DNA from: Providencia alcalifaciens
GTDB taxonomy: Bacteria; Pseudomonadota; Gammaproteobacteria; Enterobacterales; Enterobacteriaceae
Direction of reading: 5' to 3'
Assembly (NCBI RefSeq): GCF_020271745.1
Contig: NZ_CP084296.1
Coordinates: forward strand, 1,860,001-1,924,000
DNA: 64,000 nt
Position 1 is the stretch's first letter. Every line of letters begins with the position of its first letter. The notes below the pieces were generated by a model. That model did no database searches. It was not told the origin of the DNA and saw only the letters and a list, made by a program, of their open reading frames with translations. The translations under genes were made by a program, and so were the position numbers. This document shows, in pieces, positions 57,970 to 64,000 of this stretch.

Positions 57970-59316
57970 ATGGCAGGCCAACAGGCTTCATCCAATTGCA
58001 AATTGGATTCATATTTTAAGATCACAGCGCGTGGCTCATCAGTGCGCCGCGAAATCATTGCGGGATTAACGACATTCTTAGCGATGGTTTATTCTGTCAT
58101 CGTCGTGCCGGGTATGTTAGGGCAAGCAGGCTTTCCACCAACTGCCGTGTTTATCGCAACCTGTTTAGTGGCAGGTTTCGGTTCTTTATTAATGGGTTTA
58201 TGGGCGAATCTGCCAATGGCAATTGGCTGCGCAATCTCATTAACGGCATTTACCGCCTTTAGCTTAGTGTTAGGGCAACACATTAGTATCCCAGTTGCAC
58301 TGGGTGCCGTGTTCTTAATGGGGTGCTTATTCACCATTATCTCTGTGACTGGTATTCGTAGTTGGATTTTACGTAATATGCCAATGGGTGTGGCTCACGG
58401 TACGGGTATTGGTATTGGTCTGTTTTTACTCTTGATTGCAGCGACGGGCGTTGGCTTAGTGGTTAAAAACCCAAATGCAGGCTTACCTGTTGCGCTGGGT
58501 GATTTCACTTCATTCCCTGTTTTAATGTCTCTGATTGGTTTAGCGGTGATTTTTGGGTTAGAAAAACGCCGTGTGCCGGGTGGGGTGTTATTAGTCATTA
58601 TCGCAATTTCGATTATTGGATTGATTTTCGACCCAGCGGTTAAATACCAAGGTTTCTTTAAATTGCCTTCATTCGGTGAAGATGGTTTATCGCTGATGTT
58701 TAGTATGGATATCATGGGTGCCCTTCAAGCGGCAGTTTTGCCAAGCGTTCTGGCATTAGTGATGACGGCAGTTTTTGATGCAACGGGGACTATCCGCGCT
58801 GTTGCGGGTCAAGCGAACTTGCTGGATAAAGACGGTCAGATTATTGATGGGGGAAAAGCATTAACTGCTGACTCCGTAAGCAGCATTTTTGCAGGGGCTA
58901 TCGGTGCATCGCCAGCCGCGGTATATATTGAATCCGCAGCAGGAACCGCAGCAGGCGGTCGTACAGGTTTAACCGCCGTAGTTGTTGGTGTTTTATTCTT
59001 ATTTATCTTGTTCTTATCACCATTGTCTTATCTGGTCCCTGCCTATGCGACGGCACCAGCGCTGATGTATGTGGGGCTGTTGATGCTGAGCAATGTCTCG
59101 AAATTGGATTTCGATGATTTTGTGGATTCGATGTCAGGTTTACTGTGCGCGGTATTCATCGTATTAACCTGTAATATCGTCACCGGTATTATGTTAGGTT
59201 TCGCATCACTGGTTATCGGGCGTATTTGTGCGGGTGAGTGGCGTAAACTGAACATTGGTAGCGTAATTATCGCGGTTCTGCTGGTAGTGTTTTATGCTGC
59301 GGACCTTGCTATCTAA
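57970..59316 (+). CDS. ghxP: guanine/hypoxanthine permease (NCS2 family)
   Basis: Encodes 448 residues with about 13 hydrophobic helices. It is very close to E. coli GhxP (YjcD): [20 protein letters not shown] near the start, [20 protein letters not shown], and [13 protein letters not shown] with [19 protein letters not shown] near residue 320. It imports purine bases with protons. The PurR box and the yjcE neighbour support the call. Confidence 0.93.
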   Translation: MAGQQASSNCKLDSYFKITARGSSVRREIIAGLTTFLAMVYSVIVVPGMLGQAGFPPTAVFIATCLVAGFGSLLMGLWANLPMAIGCAISLTAFTAFSLVLGQHISIPVALGAVFLMGCLFTIISVTGIRSWILRNMPMGVAHGTGIGIGLFLLLIAATGVGLVVKNPNAGLPVALGDFTSFPVLMSLIGLAVIFGLEKRRVPGGVLLVIIAISIIGLIFDPAVKYQGFFKLPSFGEDGLSLMFSMDIMGALQAAVLPSVLALVMTAVFDATGTIRAVAGQANLLDKDGQIIDGGKALTADSVSSIFAGAIGASPAAVYIESAAGTAAGGRTGLTAVVVGVLFLFILFLSPLSYLVPAYATAPALMYVGLLMLSNVSKLDFDDFVDSMSGLLCAVFIVLTCNIVTGIMLGFASLVIGRICAGEWRKLNIGSVIIAVLLVVFYAADLAI

Positions 59317-59332
59317 AGGTAATTCTTATGAT

Positions 59333-59358
59333 AGGGCGGCAACTGCTGTCGCCCTTTA
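59333..59358 (+). terminator. weak hairpin after ghxP
   Basis: Stem AGGGCG/CGCCCT with an 11-base loop and a short T-run. It may be a leaky terminator before yjcE. Confidence 0.4.
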
Positions 59359-59608
59359 ACGGATTGTTGCGATTCGTTCTAAAGTTCAAATTTTTTTCCC
59401 GTCAAATAGCCTGTTAAGGATAGAATAGTGCTAAGGCGGTAAATGAAGTGAAAATGCCTATTTTCAACCAGTGGCTGCCTTGACTGAAAATCTCATGGTC
59501 TGGACGGTGCTATCTCTTACTATGCGGCGGCAGGCAAATTTTGGGTTCTCCCGTTATACTTTAAGCTGCGATATTTAGGGTATGCATTAGTTAATAAGTA
59601 AGGGCAAC

Positions 59609-61258
59609 ATGGAAATTTTCTTTACTATTCTTATTTTGATCTTGGCTGTCTCTGTTTCTGGTGTGGTGACGAAAGTCATTCCCATCCGTATTCCCCTTCC
59701 CCTTATTCAAATCGCTATCGGTGCATTATTAGCGTGGCCTCAGTTTGGGTTACATGTCTCTTTTGACCCTGAACTTTTTATGGTTCTGTTGATTCCACCG
59801 CTGTTATTTGTCGATGGTTGGAAAACACCTACCCGTGAATTTTTCCAGAATGGGCGAGAAATTTTCATTCTGGTATTAGTGCTAGTGTTGGTAACCGTTG
59901 TCGGGATTGGTTATCTGATTTACTGGCTGATGCCAGGTATTCCGCTTATTGCCGCCTTTGCGTTGGCTGCGGTGCTTTCCCCAACAGATGCGGTGGCATT
60001 GTCCTCTATTGTCGGGAAAGGGCGAATACCCAAGCGCATGATGAGCGTACTCGAAGGGGAAGCATTGATGAACGATGCTTCCGGTCTGGTGGCGTTGAAG
60101 TTCGCCGTGGCGATTGCCATGGGAACGATGGTCTTCAGCGTATCGGGTGTCACAATCGAATTCTTTAAAGTCGCAGTAGGTGGCCTGTTGGCGGGTATTG
60201 CTGTGACTTGGCTATACAGTAAGTCTCTGCGCTTAATGAGCCGCTGGAGTGGGGATGACCCCGCAACGCAAATCGTCTTTATGTTGCTGTTACCATTCGC
60301 CTCCTACATGATTGCGGAACATATCGGTTTCTCCGGTATTTTGGCGGCGGTTGCTGCGGGTATGACTATCACCAAATCCGGCGTTATCCGCAATGCGCCT
60401 TTGGCGATGCGTTTGCGTGCTGATAGCGTCTGGTCGATGCTAGAGTTTGTCTTTAACGGCTTAGTGTTCATTATGCTCGGTCTGCAATTACCGGGGATTT
60501 GGGAAACATCGGTTATTCAAGCGGAACTCGACCCAAGCGTGGAAACCTGGATGCTGTTCGCCGCGGTGGTCATTATCTATTTTGCACTGCTGCTATTACG
60601 TTTTTGTTGGCTATGGTTGATGAAGAGATTCAGCCGTTTGTTCCTGAAAAAACGCCCATTACAGTTTGCTAATTATACGGTACGCGAACTGTGGTTAGCG
60701 TCGTTTGCCGGAGTTCGCGGGGCGATTACCTTAGCCGGTGTGCTCTCGGTGCCACTGTTTTTAACTGATGGTTCACCATTCCCTGCAAGGTACCAGCTGG
60801 TGTTTATCGCCGCAGGGGTGATTTTATTCTCCATTTTTGCGGGCGTTGTGGCGTTACCGCTTCTGCTGCGCAATTTTAAAGTGGGGGATAAAGAGGCAGA
60901 TATTAACGAGATCCGTATGGCGAAAGCAGCAATGGCAGAAGTGGCGATTGTCAGCTTGAACAAGATGCAAGAGCGTTTATCGGCGGATGTGGAAGAGCAA
61001 CTAGACTCAGAAGACATCAACGAGGTTGCGACAAGGGTGATTGGTCATTTACGTCGTCGGACGGCAGACCAAGACGAAATGGAGCATAACTTGCAAATTG
61101 AAGACCTTGAGCGACGTTTTCGCTTAACGGCGCTACGTGCAGAACGCGGTGAGCTCTATCACTTACGTGCAACACGTAAAATTAGCAATGAAACCTTGCA
61201 AAGCTTGCTGGTGGATCTGGATTTATTAGAAGCCGTGCTGATTGAAAAAGAGCATTAA
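59609..61258 (+). CDS. yjcE: CPA1 Na+/H+ antiporter YjcE
   Basis: Encodes 549 residues, the same length as E. coli YjcE. It has about 12 hydrophobic helices with the ion-site motifs LSPTDAVALSSIVGKGR and ALMNDASGL, and the C-terminal AGVRGAITLAGVLS. A hydrophilic tail of about 130 residues contains charged helices. It exchanges cations for protons. The gene follows ghxP as in E. coli. Confidence 0.92.
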   Translation: MEIFFTILILILAVSVSGVVTKVIPIRIPLPLIQIAIGALLAWPQFGLHVSFDPELFMVLLIPPLLFVDGWKTPTREFFQNGREIFILVLVLVLVTVVGIGYLIYWLMPGIPLIAAFALAAVLSPTDAVALSSIVGKGRIPKRMMSVLEGEALMNDASGLVALKFAVAIAMGTMVFSVSGVTIEFFKVAVGGLLAGIAVTWLYSKSLRLMSRWSGDDPATQIVFMLLLPFASYMIAEHIGFSGILAAVAAGMTITKSGVIRNAPLAMRLRADSVWSMLEFVFNGLVFIMLGLQLPGIWETSVIQAELDPSVETWMLFAAVVIIYFALLLLRFCWLWLMKRFSRLFLKKRPLQFANYTVRELWLASFAGVRGAITLAGVLSVPLFLTDGSPFPARYQLVFIAAGVILFSIFAGVVALPLLLRNFKVGDKEADINEIRMAKAAMAEVAIVSLNKMQERLSADVEEQLDSEDINEVATRVIGHLRRRTADQDEMEHNLQIEDLERRFRLTALRAERGELYHLRATRKISNETLQSLLVDLDLLEAVLIEKEH

Positions 61259-61325
61259 AACGAAAAAACGAGTATTCTACGGGCATTCTTATTTGTTAAA
61301 TCATTGTGCTTGAGAGTGAACAACA

Positions 61326-62213
61326 ATGTGGTTACTCGTATTCACGACGCTGCTATGGGCAGCGTCTTTTAGTTTAATGGGGGAATACCTCGCGGGGCAG
61401 GTGGATAGCTGGTTGTCTGTACTTATCCGCGTGAGTTTAGCTTCTCTGGTATTCCTACCTTTCCTGCGTTGGCGTAACTTCAGCGCCAAAGTGATCTCAC
61501 TGTATATGCTGGTGGGGGCTTGCCAGCTGGGGATCATGTATTACTTTGTTTTCCAAGCCTATAAATACCTGAGCGTGGCAGAATTTTTGCTATTTACGGT
61601 ATTAACCCCGCTGTATGTGACATTGATTTACGACCTTTTAGAGCGCCAACGCCTACGTAAAGGCTATCTGTTTAGCTCGATATTAGCCGTGATTGGTGCC
61701 GCCATTATTCGTTATGATCACCTCAGCGAATCATTCTGGATTGGATTGATGTTTGTGCAGCTCGCGAACATCTTCTTTGCACTTGGGCAGGTGGGTTATA
61801 AGCGTTTAATGGAAGTGTACCCAATCCCCCAGCACCAAGCCTTTTCGTGGTTCTACCTCGGGGCGACGTTGATAGCCTTGATAGGATGGCTGCTGTTTGG
61901 TAATAAGGCGATGGTGCCGACAAGCCAAGCTCAATGGATAGTTTTACTATGGCTGGGTGTGGTTGCGTCGGGAATAGGCTATTTTCTGTGGAACTACGGT
62001 GCCACAAAAGTGGATGCCGGAACCCTCGCGATAATGAATAACATGATGGTTCCAGCAGGTTTATTAGTGAATTTTGCCATTTGGCAACAACATCCAGATT
62101 GGCTCAGTTTTACCATGGGGTCGAGCCTGATAATTGCGTCTCTGTGGGTGCATAAGCGCTGGATCCTCGCACCGACTTCACGTAAGACAAATTCTCCACC
62201 GCGTGATCAGTAG
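61326..62213 (+). CDS. yigM: EamA-family transporter, YigM/BioP-like
   Basis: Encodes 295 residues with about 10 helices in two EamA repeats ([20 protein letters not shown] at the start; [21 protein letters not shown] in the second). The relation to E. coli YigM, a biotin importer, is supported by the position next to metR and metE. Its 3' end overlaps the convergent metR by 104 bases. RBS is weak. Confidence 0.83.
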   Translation: MWLLVFTTLLWAASFSLMGEYLAGQVDSWLSVLIRVSLASLVFLPFLRWRNFSAKVISLYMLVGACQLGIMYYFVFQAYKYLSVAEFLLFTVLTPLYVTLIYDLLERQRLRKGYLFSSILAVIGAAIIRYDHLSESFWIGLMFVQLANIFFALGQVGYKRLMEVYPIPQHQAFSWFYLGATLIALIGWLLFGNKAMVPTSQAQWIVLLWLGVVASGIGYFLWNYGATKVDAGTLAIMNNMMVPAGLLVNFAIWQQHPDWLSFTMGSSLIIASLWVHKRWILAPTSRKTNSPPRDQ

Positions 62214-63066
62214 CGGTATTGGTAAATGTTTCAATGGCTGGCTGGCGCTGTTCCCCTTCACGACATGCAGCGTACAGTCGGCTCCATAACCCATTACCTA
62301 AGGTTTTCGTCTTAATCAAACCTTGCTTTTCAAACGAATCCACCGCCCAGTGTGGCAGTGCTGCAATCCCCATTTTAGCCGCGACCATCTGAATTAAAAT
62401 CAGCGTATTATCGACGGTTTTGATATTCGGTGAAACACCCGCTGGCTGTAAGAAATGACGCCAGATATCAAAACGTTGACGCTGAACTGGATAAATCATC
62501 AATGTCTCTTTAGCTAGATCATGAGGCTCAATTAACGGCTTTTTAGCCAATGGATGGTCATTTGCCACCACCAATTTTACTTCATAATCAAACATCGGCG
62601 TGTAGTGTAAATCTTGATCCGCAAGAATATCGGAGGTCATCACGATATCTAATTCCCGCGAAAGTAATTCGGGTTGCGGGTCAAAAGTTACGCCAGATTT
62701 GAAATCAACGGTCACTTGCGGCCATGCTTGCCTAAACTGTTGCAATGCAGGTGTCAGCCACTGAATACAGCTGTGACACTCAATCGCGATACGCAGCGTA
62801 CTGATAGTCGGTTCATTGCAGACACGAATCGCATCTTTCACCATTGGCAAAATACGTTGCGCTAATTGCAGCAGAACTTCCCCTTGAGGTGTGAAATGGA
62901 TGGGCTGAGTTTTACGAACAAACAGTTTGTAGCCTAAGCGATGCTCTAAATCACTAAATTGGTGAGATAGCGCAGACTGAGTCTGGTGCAGGTGCGTCGC
63001 AGTGGCAGCTAATGATCCGTATTGGCTGAGCGCCTGCAACGTTTTTAAATGTTTTAATTCGATCAT
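62110..63066 (-). CDS. metR: LysR-type methionine regulator
   Basis: Encodes 318 residues, one more than E. coli MetR. The N-terminal helix-turn-helix ([29 protein letters not shown]) covers about residues 4-40, and the effector domain follows. It activates metE with homocysteine. The C-terminal [11 protein letters not shown] resembles the MetR end, so the reading frame through the overlap with yigM is credible. It is divergent from metE. Confidence 0.95.
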   Translation of the reverse strand: MIELKHLKTLQALSQYGSLAATATHLHQTQSALSHQFSDLEHRLGYKLFVRKTQPIHFTPQGEVLLQLAQRILPMVKDAIRVCNEPTISTLRIAIECHSCIQWLTPALQQFRQAWPQVTVDFKSGVTFDPQPELLSRELDIVMTSDILADQDLHYTPMFDYEVKLVVANDHPLAKKPLIEPHDLAKETLMIYPVQRQRFDIWRHFLQPAGVSPNIKTVDNTLILIQMVAAKMGIAALPHWAVDSFEKQGLIKTKTLGNGLWSRLYAACREGEQRQPAIETFTNTATDHAVENLSYVKSVRGSSAYAPTETQLSGSTPW

Positions 63067-63100
63067 GAGAAACCTTCAAGTAGACGATGAATAATTTGCG
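63066..63100. promoter_or_regulatory. candidate MetR binding sites
   Basis: TGAGAAACCTTCA at 63066-63078 matches TGAA-N5-TTCA at seven of eight defined bases, and TGAATAATTTGCG at 63088-63100 is a half match 22 bases on. Two tandem MetR sites are known upstream of E. coli metE. Confidence 0.5.
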
Positions 63101-63130
63101 CTTGTGCTTTATACAGTACCTGTTGATTAT

Positions 63131-63154
63131 AGATGTGTAAACATCTAGACGGCT
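63131..63154. promoter_or_regulatory. tandem MetJ (met) boxes
   Basis: Three adjacent 8-mers, AGATGTGT, AAACATCT and AGACGGCT, match the met-box AGACGTCT at 6, 6 and 7 of 8 positions. They lie in the metR-metE gap, 20 bases before the metE start, suiting MetJ repression with S-adenosylmethionine. Confidence 0.75.
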
Positions 63155-63174
63155 AAATATTTTAAGGGGTCAAT

Positions 63175-64000
63175 ATGTCTGTTATAAATCATACACTTGG
63201 TTTTCCACGTGTCGGTCTGAAAAGAGAACTCAAACGTGCACAAGAAGATTATTGGGCAGGCAAAATTGACCAATCTGCACTTCTTGAAACGGGTTACCAA
63301 TTACGTGTTCGTCACTGGGAACAACAAAAAAATGCAGGTGTAGACCTGCTGCCAGTCGGTGACTTTGCGTGGTATGACCAAGTTTTAACTACCAGTTTAT
63401 TACTAGGAAACGTTCCGCCACGTCATCAAAATGAAGATGGCACTGTCGATTTAGATACCTTATTTCGTGTAGCTCGGGGTCGTGCACCAACAGGCAAGCC
63501 AGCGGCGGCGGGAGAAATGACGAAATGGTTTAATACTAACTATCACTATATCGTGCCGGAATTCCAGCAAGGACAACAATTTAAACTATCGTGGAATCAA
63601 TTGTTTGACGAAGTCGACGAAGCGTTAAAACTCGGTCACAACGTTAAACCTGTCGTCATTGGTCCGATTACCTACCTGTGGTTAGGAAAAGTGAAAGGTC
63701 CTGTCTTTGACCGTCTATCCTTACTGAAGGATCTGCTACCTGCTTACCAAGAAATTCTCACTCGACTGGCTGAAAAAGGCGTGGAATGGGTACAAATTGA
63801 CGAGCCAGCACTGGTACTGGATTTACCTATCGAATGGCAGAACGCTTACCAACAAGCATATCAATCTCTGGCGGGTAAAACTAACTTACTGTTAACGACC
63901 TATTTTGACGGTATTAGCCATCACTTGGATGTGATTAAACAACTGCCAGTGCAAGGGCTACATGTGGATGTGGTTGCAGGCAAGGATGATATCGCAGCAT
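63175..64000 (+). CDS. metE: cobalamin-independent methionine synthase (partial, 3' end outside window)
   Basis: 275 codons of the 5' part; the gene runs off the right edge. Start [15 protein letters not shown] is the MetE N-terminus. [27 protein letters not shown] and [13 protein letters not shown] are the folate and homocysteine-binding segments of the N-terminal half. AAGGGG lies 6 bases before the ATG. It methylates homocysteine using methyltetrahydropteroyl-glutamate. The divergent metR and the MetJ boxes fit its known control. Confidence 0.97.
   Translation, partial: MSVINHTLGFPRVGLKRELKRAQEDYWAGKIDQSALLETGYQLRVRHWEQQKNAGVDLLPVGDFAWYDQVLTTSLLLGNVPPRHQNEDGTVDLDTLFRVARGRAPTGKPAAAGEMTKWFNTNYHYIVPEFQQGQQFKLSWNQLFDEVDEALKLGHNVKPVVIGPITYLWLGKVKGPVFDRLSLLKDLLPAYQEILTRLAEKGVEWVQIDEPALVLDLPIEWQNAYQQAYQSLAGKTNLLLTTYFDGISHHLDVIKQLPVQGLHVDVVAGKDDIAA

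Overview
The window is a chromosomal segment of an enteric gammaproteobacterium of the Morganellaceae, most likely a Providencia. The reasons are close Enterobacterales-type versions of DnaB, Alr, TyrB, UvrA, Ssb, IlvBN, GhxP, YjcE, MetR and MetE, moderate to low GC, an mrp-like fimbrial operon with an XRE regulator, and conserved blocks (qor-dnaB-alr-tyrB, uvrA-ssb, ghxP-yjcE, yigM-metR-metE). The genus is an inference from gene content, not a sequence match.

Layout. 1-1.7 kb: a zinc-ribbon protein, a small methyltransferase and a flavin reductase. 1.7-10 kb: an AT-rich leader, an XRE regulator and a complete chaperone-usher fimbrial operon (two pilins, usher, chaperone, three minor subunits, tip adhesin), followed by a convergent AraC regulator. 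11-23.2 kb: a DoxX protein, an IS3-family remnant and an 11.3-kb gene for a giant inverse autotransporter (invasin/intimin family). That gene contains seven 624-bp repeat units. 23.4-31 kb: RNase BN/Z, an inserted Fic AMP-transferase gene with an array of TGTCGA hairpins, then a deoxyribose-use locus (regulator and deoC divergent from deoK, a permease and a deoX-like gene). 31-37.6 kb: an MscS channel, ornithine decarboxylase, a nucleoside hydrolase, a DUF-type protein, dusA and a small lipoprotein. 37.7-46.7 kb: the core block qorA, dnaB, alr, tyrB, uvrA and ssb. It carries a LexA box between uvrA and ssb and a YPAL-like palindromic repeat between dnaB and alr.

46.8-51.3 kb is a decayed accessory island. 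It has fragments of a probable tyrosine recombinase, several very short ORFs and repeated GGGGCTACC motifs. It also has one large intact gene whose product combines an ABC-type ATPase head, a CPFC zinc-hook-like motif in a coiled-coil region, and a C-terminal Arg-x3-Glu...His triad. This architecture resembles the RloC/PrrC anticodon nucleases and is the best candidate for a defence system here. 51.3-53.5 kb is the ilvB operon with its ivbL leader and attenuator. 53.6-64 kb holds an XRE-cupin regulator divergent from an MFS transporter, an ArnT-like glycosyltransferase, ghxP with a PurR box, yjcE, a yigM-like exporter that overlaps convergent metR, and the start of metE behind tandem MetJ boxes.

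The most informative irregularities are the RloC-like protein in a decayed mobile context, the Fic gene bounded by two copies of the 3' end of the neighbouring regulator, and the clean 208-residue repeat expansion in the giant adhesin.
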